NCBI RefSeq assembly: GCF_918698245.1 | Contig: NZ_CAKKMS010000003.1 | Coordinates: 62,001-126,000 of the forward strand | DNA from: Pedobacter sp. Bi126 | GTDB taxonomy: Bacteria > Bacteroidota > Bacteroidia > Sphingobacteriales > Sphingobacteriaceae | Direction: 5' to 3' | Length of the DNA: 64,000 nucleotides | Shown: positions 53,855-62,000 of the stretch, in pieces | How the letters are laid out: every line of letters starts with the position of its first letter | Numbering within the stretch: position 1 is the first letter of the stretch | The notes under the pieces: model-generated | The model's database searches: none | Told to the model about the DNA's origin: nothing | What the model saw: only the letters and a program-made list of their open reading frames with translations | Made by a program: the position numbers and the translations under genes

Positions 53855-54682
53855 ATGGATAAAAGTAGCTTAAAGGTGGCCGTTATTGACATGAATAACG
53901 GTGCACCTAATCAGGGTATGCGGGGAATTCAGGAAATTTTATCCCGTTTTAAAAACGATAACAATATCGATTTAACCTTTGATATATTTGATTTAAGGCA
54001 AAAAGGAGAAATACCAGGCATCGGTTATGATGCTTATATTTCTAGTGGTGGCCCAGGGAGCCCGATTGAAAGTAAGGGCGAACAATGGGAAAATGATTTC
54101 TTTAATCTCTTAGATCAGATAGAAGCTTTTAACCATAAAAACGACGAACGAAAAAAGTATGCTTTTTTAATCTGCCATTCTTTCCAATTGGCTTGTAGAA
54201 AATATGAATTGGGCAACGTAACCGAAAGACGGTCGAATGCTTTTGGCATTTTCCCGATTACCTTGACTGAAGATGGAGAAAAAGACGAAATTTTTAATGG
54301 TATTACCAACCCTTTCTTTTCGGTCGACAGCAGAGATTGGCAAGTGATAGAGCCAGATTTTGCTGCTTTCGAGAAAAAAGGCTCAAAATTATTGGCCATC
54401 GAAAAAGAACGTAAACATGTCGATTTAGAACGCTGTATGATGTCGATCCGCTTTTCCGATGAAATCATTGGTACACAATTCCATCCAGAAGCTGATCCGG
54501 TAGGCATGAAAATGTACTTGCTTCAGGAAGAAAAGAAAAAAGCAATTGTTGATATGCACGGGGAACAAAAATACCTGGATATGTTAAATAGTTTAGACGA
54601 TCCGGCAAGGATTGTGCTCACGCAAAGTGTTATTTTACCTAATTTCTTACAAAAAGCAATTGGGGATTTGCAGGAAGTGTAA
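53855..54682 (+). CDS. class I glutamine amidotransferase-like protein
   Basis: A 275-residue class I GATase. YISSGGPGSP (61-70) is the oxyanion strand. The nucleophile is Cys107 in LICHSFQLA, where the elbow's usual second Gly is replaced by Ser. The catalytic pair His210 and Glu212 lie in TQFHPEADP. The triad is therefore complete. In this operon it may supply ammonia, or hydrolyse a gamma-glutamyl or other amide bond. It starts 7 bases after the YbdK gene and appears to be translated from its own start ATG 53855. Confidence 0.85.
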   Translation: MDKSSLKVAVIDMNNGAPNQGMRGIQEILSRFKNDNNIDLTFDIFDLRQKGEIPGIGYDAYISSGGPGSPIESKGEQWENDFFNLLDQIEAFNHKNDERKKYAFLICHSFQLACRKYELGNVTERRSNAFGIFPITLTEDGEKDEIFNGITNPFFSVDSRDWQVIEPDFAAFEKKGSKLLAIEKERKHVDLERCMMSIRFSDEIIGTQFHPEADPVGMKMYLLQEEKKKAIVDMHGEQKYLDMLNSLDDPARIVLTQSVILPNFLQKAIGDLQEV

Positions 54683-54693
54683 AAAACCCATCA

Positions 54694-54809
54694 CCGTCAT
54701 TTCGACTGGAGCGCAGTGGAACGGAGAAATCTATTAAACATGTTTAAGATAAAAAGTTAAAGGATTTCTCCACTACGGACGAAAGGACGATCTCTCATTT
54801 GCAATGACA
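54694..54809. repeat. CGTCATTTCGA-type imperfect inverted repeat
   Basis: CGTCATTTCGACTGGAGCG at the left, GCAATGAC at the right. GGAGAAATC and GATTTCTCC at about 54723 and 54763 pair perfectly. A relative of 13712-13877. Confidence 0.65.
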
Positions 54810-54838
54810 AGTTGTAAACCAGAACCAATTACAAACCT

Positions 54839-56026
54839 ATGATACCTGCTCAACGCCAAAAATACAATCAGCAATTTACAGAAGAAAAATACAAAAATTT
54901 CATCGCCAAGCTGCAAAATGGTTATCCGGAAATCCCTTTCAGGGTTGCAGAAACGCCAGTATTTATCCCGAAAGCACTGAAAGAAAAACTAATTGCGGCA
55001 GGAAATGAAATTATAAACCTGATTAAGCAACCTAATTTTAAAGCGCTTACTGAAAAGGCTATCCCCTCCAACTGGAACGTACCTAATGAAAACGAACAGC
55101 CCCACTTTTTAACCTTCGATTTTGGTATTTGTAAAAATCAAGCCGGAGAGCTTACACCCATGCTAATCGAAATGCAGGGTTTTCCTTCCTTATATGGCTT
55201 TCAGCATCACTTGGCTAAAACTTTCCGGACAAGTTTTGAGATTGATGGTGCTGTGAATCATTTTTTAAACGGCTTTAACGAAGAAGCGTATATCAAGTTG
55301 CTTAAAGAAGTCATTATTGGCGCCCATCAACCAGAAGAAGTAGCCCTGATGGATGTAGATGCGCCTAACCAAAAAACGGCCATTGATTTTTTTGTTACCC
55401 AAAAAATGTTGGGCATTAAGATTTTAGCACTGGAAGACATTAAAAAAGTAGGCAAACAGCTTTTTTATGAAGAAGATGGCAAAAAGATCCAGTTAAAAAG
55501 AATTTATAACCGCCTGATATTTGATGAGGTAGCCAATAACACCGAAATTTTCAAAAACAGTTTCGACCCACGTGAAGAATTGGATGTAGAATGGGTAACC
55601 CATCCAAACTGGTTTTACCGCATCAGCAAATACACCATGCCTTTCTTAAAAAGCGAATTTGTGCCCGAAACACGTTTCTTGAACGAGGTAAAGGTTATTC
55701 CAAAAGATTTAGAAAACTATGTACTTAAACCATTATTCTCTTTCGCTGGTATGGGCGTAATTATCGATGTAAGCGAAACAGACATTACCAATATAAAAGA
55801 TCCCGAAAACTGGATTTTACAAAGAAAAGTAAATTACGAGCCAGCTGTACAGGCACCTGATGGTGGCGTTAAGGCTGAAATCAGGATGATGTATTTATGG
55901 CCCGATGGTGGTGAGCCTCAGCTTTGCATTAATCTGGCAAGGTTGAGCAAAGGAAAAATGATTGGCGTACGCTACAACGCAGATTTCGATTGGGTTGGTG
56001 GTACTGTAGGTTTTATGGAGGAATAA
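54839..56026 (+). CDS. divergent ATP-grasp-like protein
   Basis: A 395-residue cytoplasmic protein. The C-terminal 120 residues carry ATP-grasp-like features: NYVLKPLFSFAGMGVIIDV (Lys297 and a Gly-rich loop), NWILQRKVNYEP (hinge Gln328), KAEIRMMYLW (Arg349) and LCINLARLS (Asn365). The first half has LTPMLIEMQGFPSLYGFQ, which resembles the N-terminal part of glutathionylspermidine-synthetase-like proteins. It is the last gene of the ligase cluster, 156 bases after the GATase and with a repeat between. It probably makes a second amide bond in the same product. Confidence 0.65.
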   Translation: MIPAQRQKYNQQFTEEKYKNFIAKLQNGYPEIPFRVAETPVFIPKALKEKLIAAGNEIINLIKQPNFKALTEKAIPSNWNVPNENEQPHFLTFDFGICKNQAGELTPMLIEMQGFPSLYGFQHHLAKTFRTSFEIDGAVNHFLNGFNEEAYIKLLKEVIIGAHQPEEVALMDVDAPNQKTAIDFFVTQKMLGIKILALEDIKKVGKQLFYEEDGKKIQLKRIYNRLIFDEVANNTEIFKNSFDPREELDVEWVTHPNWFYRISKYTMPFLKSEFVPETRFLNEVKVIPKDLENYVLKPLFSFAGMGVIIDVSETDITNIKDPENWILQRKVNYEPAVQAPDGGVKAEIRMMYLWPDGGEPQLCINLARLSKGKMIGVRYNADFDWVGGTVGFMEE

Positions 56027-56029
56027 CTT

Positions 56030-56250
56030 TTTAACCGCAAAGCTCGCGAAGAAAAGGGGCAGAGAACACAAATAGGTATCCTTGTCAGCCTGAGCGAAGT
56101 CGAAGACTAACCACCGAGCTCACGAAGAAAAAGGCACAGAGGTACACAGAGAAATAATTTTTCCGTATTTCTGTGAATCCGTGGCAAAAAATGCATTAAA
56201 AACCCTCTCGGTGTCCTCTGTGTAAAATGCTATTCTCTCTGTGGTAAAAC
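56030..56250. repeat. CACAGAG-type repeat with an inserted half-copy of another element
   Basis: AACCGCAAAGCTCGCGAAG at 56032 begins one copy. At about 56079-56106 it is interrupted by CTTGTCAGCCTGAGCGAAGT, a half copy of the GTCATCCTGA-type repeat. A second full copy follows from AACCACCGAGCTCACGAAG to TCTCTGTGGTAAAA. It fills the 292-base gap. Confidence 0.6.
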
Positions 56251-56306
56251 AAGATTTGTGCTCAATATATTTACATTCAACTGAACACCTTCCTCCTAAA
56301 ACCCTT

Positions 56307-56314
56307 TATATTTG
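56307..56314 (+). promoter_or_regulatory. Bacteroidota -7 box TATATTTG close to a start codon
   Basis: Matches TAnnTTTG and ends 4 bases before the ATG at 56319, so the message may be leaderless. Confidence 0.45.
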
Positions 56315-56318
56315 TATT

Positions 56319-56477
56319 ATGAATATTCAAACGATTTTAGTCTTTTTACTTTTTGCGGTAGCATTGGTATATGTTGGCCGTTTGGTTTTTAAATCTTTAC
56401 AGGTAAAAAAAGATGGATGTGGTGGTAATTGTAAATGTGGTGTAGATTTTTCCGATATTAAGCCCGTAAAAAAATAA
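56319..56477 (+). CDS. FeoB-associated Cys-rich membrane protein
   Basis: A 52-residue protein with one transmembrane segment (about 5-24) and a Cys-rich tail GCGGNCKCG (about 34-42). This matches the FeoB-associated Cys-rich family (PF12669), found near ferrous-iron transporters. No feoB is in the window. The preferred start is ATG 56319, since the longer frame from 56241 is not like the family. The four Cys may bind metal or a cluster. It lies 12 bases upstream of the Crp/Fnr gene. Confidence 0.75.
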   Translation: MNIQTILVFLLFAVALVYVGRLVFKSLQVKKDGCGGNCKCGVDFSDIKPVKK

Positions 56478-56489
56478 CATCCCGCCTTT

Positions 56490-57077
56490 ATGATTCGTCA
56501 GTTCCAGAAATACTTACAGGAAAAAATAGAAATAACTGATGAACAGTTCGAAAGCATATCATCTGTTTTAAAGGTTAAAAAATTCGAGAAAAACGAAATA
56601 GTTCAATATACCGGCGATAATTTCAAACACGGGTATTTTGTAGGCAAAGGTTTATTACGCGCGTACTCAATTGATGCGAAAGGCAAAGAACACATCCTTC
56701 AGTTCGCGCCCGAAAACTGGCTGGTGTCTGATCGCAACAACATGAATAATGAGCCGTCAATATTTTTTATAGATGCCATCGAAGCAACCGAAGCCGTGTT
56801 AATGCCCAACAATTTCATGGAAGAAGCCGCCAGGCAAGTACCATGTTTGCAACCCATGCAAATTAAACTGCTCAACAATTCGATCCGCTTTATGCAGAAA
56901 AGGATCAATATGTTATTAAGTGCAACTGCTGAAGAAAGATACCTCGATTTTATAAAACTCTATCCTAACCTTACCCTCCGCGTACCACAATGGATGATTG
57001 CCTCATATCTGGGCATTACTCCCGAATCGTTAAGCCGTGTGAGAAAAGAACTGGCCAATAAACATTTCAGGCCTTAG
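56490..57077 (+). CDS. Crp/Fnr family transcriptional regulator
   Basis: A 195-residue regulator with an N-terminal cNMP-binding beta-roll (EIVQYTGDNFKHGYFV, then LQFAPENWLVSD) and a C-terminal helix-turn-helix (VPQWMIASYLGITPESLSRV, about 166-185). It has no FNR iron-sulfur Cys cluster at the N-terminus, so an oxygen-sensing mechanism of the FNR kind is not supported. It may regulate the Cys-rich gene in front of it and the YceI and pirin genes behind. It is a candidate redox or stress regulator. Confidence 0.85.
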   Translation: MIRQFQKYLQEKIEITDEQFESISSVLKVKKFEKNEIVQYTGDNFKHGYFVGKGLLRAYSIDAKGKEHILQFAPENWLVSDRNNMNNEPSIFFIDAIEATEAVLMPNNFMEEAARQVPCLQPMQIKLLNNSIRFMQKRINMLLSATAEERYLDFIKLYPNLTLRVPQWMIASYLGITPESLSRVRKELANKHFRP

Positions 57078-57184
57078 ACTGAATAGTGAGTGAGTGAATT
57101 TTGAATGAGGGAAGGGCTTATTCAAATCTAACATTTCAACGTTACAACATTCAATCCCTCTTTCTTTCAATCATTCAATCATTA
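57078..57184. repeat. degenerate 8-base periodic tract, two opposed arms
   Basis: Left arm around 57079-57111 repeats TGAATAG, TGAGTGAG, TGAATTT and TGAATGAG. Right arm 57149-57183 repeats TTCAATC in 8-base steps and ends in CATTACTTA. It matches the tract 6335-6501 in both arms. Confidence 0.6.
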
Positions 57185-57221
57185 CTTACCATACATCAAT
57201 CTGTAGTAAAAACCTGCGCTG

Positions 57222-57229
57222 TACTTTTG
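57222..57229 (+). promoter_or_regulatory. Bacteroidota -7 box TACTTTTG upstream of YceI
   Basis: Matches TAnnTTTG and lies 35 bases before the ATG at 57265. Confidence 0.45.
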
Positions 57230-57264
57230 TGTTGTAAATATTAAACATCTCAAAAACAAAAGAT

Positions 57265-57795
57265 ATGCCAACTACAAAATGGACATTAGATCCAACCCAC
57301 AGCGAATTACAATTTAAAGTAAAACACTTAATGATTACTACTGTAACCGGTAGTTTAAAATCTTTCTCAGCAGAGTTATCATCTGAAGGTGATGAATTTG
57401 AAAATGCAGAAATTTCTTTCAAAGGTGATATCGGTTCAATCGATACAGGAAATACAGATCGCGACAATCACTTAAAGAGCGGAGATTTCTTCGATGCAGA
57501 AAAATTTGCTCACATCGAATTTAAATCTAATTCAGTAGAAAAAGATGGCAGCGATTATACTGTTAAAGGTGACTTAACCATTAAAGGTGAAACCAAACCG
57601 GTTAAATTAACTGCAGAATTTGGTGGTATTGCTACCGATCCATGGGGAAATACCAAAGCAGGATTTACTTTAAGTGGAAAAATTAACCGCTCAGAATTCG
57701 GTTTAACCTGGAACGCAGCATTAGAAACCGGTGGCGTAATGGTAAGTGAAGAAGTTCGCATTTTAGGCGAATTACAGTTTGTGAAACAAGCATAG
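57265..57795 (+). CDS. YceI family lipid-binding-like protein
   Basis: A 176-residue protein, lipocalin-like beta-barrel of the YceI family. TKWTLDPTHSELQFKVKHLM starts the fold, GSIDTGNTDRDNHLKSGDFF is the core and SDYTVKGDLTIKGETKPVKL the last strands. No signal peptide, unlike many YceI proteins, so it is probably cytoplasmic. YceI binds polyisoprenoids such as ubiquinone precursors. The neighbours Crp/Fnr and pirin suggest a redox or stress context. Confidence 0.9.
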   Translation: MPTTKWTLDPTHSELQFKVKHLMITTVTGSLKSFSAELSSEGDEFENAEISFKGDIGSIDTGNTDRDNHLKSGDFFDAEKFAHIEFKSNSVEKDGSDYTVKGDLTIKGETKPVKLTAEFGGIATDPWGNTKAGFTLSGKINRSEFGLTWNAALETGGVMVSEEVRILGELQFVKQA

Positions 57796-57838
57796 TGCGT
57801 AGAGCTAAGCGTATGGCGGCACTATGCGCTTAGCCCCA
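57795..57838. repeat. GC-richer inverted repeat between YceI and pirin
   Basis: GCTAAGCGTAT (57804-57814) faces ATGCGCTTAGC (57824-57834) with one mismatch. It lies in a tract that can be cut into heptamers such as AGAGCTA and AGCGTAT. It may be a hairpin terminator or a repeat. Confidence 0.5.
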
Positions 57839-57862
57839 TGCCTTATCTAACTATAAAAGGTA

Positions 57863-58732
57863 ATGGAAACAAAACAAATAGAAAAAGTACTAAAAGCGCC
57901 AGCACCACATATGGTTGGCGATGGCTTTAGGGTACACAATTTTTTCCCAAGTGGATATAAAATCAATATGAGTCCGTTTTTCTTAATGGATTATGGTTCA
58001 AAGATCGAATTTTCTGCCAGGAAAGAACCTAGGGGCGTTGGTGTTCACCCACATCGAGGCTTCGAAACGGTAACTATTGCCTATCATGGTGCGGTTGCCC
58101 ATCACGATAGCTCTGGAAACAGCGGTGTGATTAACCCCGGCGATGTACAATGGATGACAGCTGCAAGTGGTATACTACATAAAGAATATCACGAAGCGAA
58201 CTACAGCTTAGCTGGTGGTCCTTTTCAAATGGTTCAGCTTTGGATTAACCTGCCTGCTAAAGATAAAATGGGTAAACCAAGATATCAGGCAGTTAAGCAG
58301 GCTGATATGGCTCATTTTGATCTTCCCCAAAATGGAGGAAAAATCGAGATCATTGCTGGTAATTATCGGGGTATAAAAGGCAACGCAAATACCTTTACCC
58401 CCATAGAACTCTATAATGCCAGGCTAAATAAAGGTGGTGGAGCTACTTTTAACTTTCCTGAGCATTTTAATACCGGATTTATGGTGATTGAAGGTTCGAT
58501 CAAAATTAATGGGTCCGAAACCGCATCCGTAGATGATTTTATCCACTTCAAAAACAAAGGTGAAGAGATTAAGATCGAAGCGCTGGAAAATAGCGTGGTT
58601 TTGATTTTAAGTGGAGAACCTATAGATGAGCCAATTGTTCAGTATGGTCCGTTTTTAATGAATACTGAAGCCGAAATCCATCAGGCAATTGAAGATTACA
58701 ACCAAGGTAGGTTCGGTTATTTAGAGGAGTAA
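57863..58732 (+). CDS. pirin family protein
   Basis: A 289-residue double-cupin protein. The metal site HPHRGFE has His62 and His64, and His106 and Glu108 lie in GILHKEYH. PFFLMDYGS and GVIN PGDVQWMTA-type blocks follow the family. Pirins bind iron, and some have quercetinase or regulatory roles. It is transcribed after YceI and ends with a strong terminator at 58758-58793. Confidence 0.9.
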   Translation: METKQIEKVLKAPAPHMVGDGFRVHNFFPSGYKINMSPFFLMDYGSKIEFSARKEPRGVGVHPHRGFETVTIAYHGAVAHHDSSGNSGVINPGDVQWMTAASGILHKEYHEANYSLAGGPFQMVQLWINLPAKDKMGKPRYQAVKQADMAHFDLPQNGGKIEIIAGNYRGIKGNANTFTPIELYNARLNKGGGATFNFPEHFNTGFMVIEGSIKINGSETASVDDFIHFKNKGEEIKIEALENSVVLILSGEPIDEPIVQYGPFLMNTEAEIHQAIEDYNQGRFGYLEE

Positions 58733-58757
58733 AGAAGTTTAAATAAATTATATTTTG

Positions 58758-58793
58758 AGCCGGCATTTTTTATAAAATTTGTCGGCTTTTTTT
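58758..58793 (+). terminator. intrinsic terminator after pirin
   Basis: AGCCGGCA (58758-58765) pairs with TGTCGGCT (58780-58787) with a G-T pair, followed by T7. The 356-base gap 58733-59088 also holds a half-copy of the GTCAT-type repeat at 58848-58886. I see nothing else. Confidence 0.8.
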
Positions 58794-59088
58794 GTACCCG
58801 CATATACAGGACAACCCAGCCGAAAACATCCTCTTGCTAAATAAACAAAACTAAAAGATCCAGAAACAAGTTCAGGAGGACGAAGCGCATCTTAATTTAC
58901 GCAAGAAAACCTTAACTTCTTAATGATGAAAAGATCCGGGAACACCACTTATGCACCTGATAAACAGTAAGTAAATCAGCATCTTAAAACTGGAATAGCG
59001 ATCCATCAGCTCAACCACTCTCCCATTAATCATTCATCCAATCTTCATATTCGTTAGTGACATTTGATTAATAAATCAGAACAGAAAA

Positions 59089-62000
59089 ATGTCCGGAAAA
59101 CAAATATTTCAAACTGAGACCAAAAGACGCTGGCATACATTTACATGGGTAAGCCGCACGTTTTTTTTAGTCTTCATTATCGCAATCATCTGCGTGGTGT
59201 ACACACTGTCTTCAGTACAGGCACCTAATTTGCCTTTTATCAATACAAATACACCGTTAACACAAAAACAGTTAGAGAAGTTAAAAAAATCGCAACAGTA
59301 TAAGGATTTCACCATCGAAAAATCTAAGTTGCAAAAGATCAAAAAAGATCGTGAATACCGCATTTTAAGCCATCGAGGTAACAGCAAGCGCATCAACATG
59401 GCATTTTACGTAAGCTGGGCAGCCAGTAAAGAATCATCAATATCAGATTTAAAACGCAACATTAGCCATTTGGATATGGTGGCTACAGAGTCGTTCTTTT
59501 TAAATGGTGATTCTATTGTAGATAAAGCAGATACTGCGGCCTTAAAAGTAATACATGCCGGCAAAAAATCGGCTATTGCGGTGGTTTCAAATTACAATAA
59601 AGATCATTGGGATGGTGCAGCAGTAAGAAGATTATTAAACGATCAATCTGCCCAGCAAAAATTGATCTACGATCTTATAGCAATTACCAAAAAATACGGC
59701 TATAGTGGAATTAATATAGATTTCGAAGAGCTCAACCTCCAAAATAGCGATAGTTTTAACGCTTTTATGAAAAATCTATATACTCAGTTTCACACCGAGA
59801 AACTGATTGTTTCTCAGGATATTTCACCCGAAAATGACGATTATAAGCCAGAAATTCTTCAAAAATATAATGATTACCTCGTATTAATGGCTTATGATCA
59901 GCATACTGAACAAAGTAACGCAGGCGATATTTCCCATCAGGAATGGGTGGAGGAAAAGCTTGATGATATCTGCAGTAAAGTGGATGCCAGCAAAGTAATC
60001 CTTGCCTTGGCTTGCTACGGTTACGATTGGCCAAAAAATAGCATTGGGCAACCGGTTACTTACGAGCAGGCGATGACAATGGCCGTTAATTATAAAAGCA
60101 AAATAAACTATAATCCTGCTTCTGCCAATTTAAACTACACTTACAACGATGGCAGTGGGATTAAACATGAAGTTTACTTTACTGATGCGGCAACCTATTT
60201 TAATTTAATCCGCAAGGCTGATGATTGGGATATTGCTGGTGTAGCCTTATGGCGCTTAGGTTCAGAAGACAAACGCTTATGGTCGTTTATTTCCAATGAC
60301 CTTAGTTTGGATACATTAAAGAAAAAACCCTTCGATTTACGCAAAATTGCTTCATTAAATATGGGTGGAATCTCCTACTTAGGCGATGGCGAAATTCTGG
60401 ACCTGATTTCTACCCCTACACCTGGTAGTGTAAAGTTCACTTTAAACAAAGACAACTTTTCCATTGCCGATCAAAAGTATATCAGACTTCCAGAGCAATA
60501 TGTAATTAAAAGGTTTGGAGAGGCCGATAAGAAAATCGCCTTAACCTTTGATGATGGGCCAGACCCGGTTTATACACCACAGGTATTAAATATTTTGAAA
60601 CGAGAAAAAGTACCAGGCTGTTTCTTTGTGGTTGGCATTATGGCTGAACAGAACATGGAATTGTTAAGACAGGAATATAATGATGGTTATGAAATTGGAA
60701 ACCATACTTTCTTCCATCCTGATATGTCGGCCATTGGACCACGAAGGGTAAAGTTCGAACTAAATGCCACCCGTAGATTAATTGAAGCGGTTACCGGTCA
60801 CAGCACAATCCTGTTCCGTGCACCATTTAATGCTGATGCCGAACCCCAAAATATTTCAGAAATTCTGCCTGTTGCACAGAGCCGTAAAGAAAATTACATC
60901 AATATCGGGGAATATATAGATCCTGAAGATTGGCAACCAGGCAAAACTGCCGATCAGATTTTTAACGAAGTAGTGAAACAACAGGACAACGGTAATATCC
61001 TTTTATTACACGATGCTGGTGGAAACCGCGAAGCTACTGTTGCAGCCCTACCCCGGATTATAAAATTCTTTAAGGCCAAGGGGTATACCTTTACTACGGT
61101 TGGCGATTTAATGGGCAAAAAAAGATCGGAATTAATGCCTGCGGTAAAATCTATGGCAAATAGTGGTTTTTCTGGTTCTGGTGATTACTTTTTCATCAAT
61201 TTCTTTTACTATGGAAACATGATTTTAAACATCGTATTTTCTGTAGCGATTGTACTTGCTATCTTAAGGACGATATTTATCGCCTATTTAGCCATCAGAC
61301 AGCGAAAAAGAGCGAAACAGAATGTCAGCAAATTGGTAGTAAATCCTTCAGAAAAAGTGAGTATTATCATTCCGGCTTACAATGAAGAAGTTACTGCTGT
61401 GCAAACCATTAATAGTCTTTTAAAAACCACCTACCCCGATTTTGAACTGATTTTTGTGGATGATGGTTCGAAAGATAAAACCTTCGAAATTATTAATGAA
61501 CACTTTGGCAACCACCCTCAGGTAAAGGTTTTCCGCAAAGCAAATGGAGGTAAAGCATCTGCATTAAATTATGGTATATCAAAAGCAACTTCCGAATTTG
61601 TGGTCTGTATAGATGCCGATACACAGCTAAAAGATGATGCCGTTACCGAACTGATGCGTTATTTTTATAGTGACCAAATTGCGGCAGTAGCTGGTACTGT
61701 GAAAGTTGGGAATGCCAACAATATCATTACCAAATGGCAGTCTATTGAATATATCACCGCACAGAATATGGATAGGCGTGCTTTCGACTTATTAAATACA
61801 ATTACTGTTGTTCCTGGAGCAATAGGTGCTTTCAGAAAAAATGTAATTTTAGAAATCGGCGGATTTACCATTGATACACTTGCCGAAGACTGCGATTTAA
61901 CCATGCGTATTTTGAAAGCAGGTTACCGCGTAAAAAATTGTGATACTGCAATTGCTTATACCGAAGCACCAGAAACGGTGAATATGTTGCTTAAGCAACG

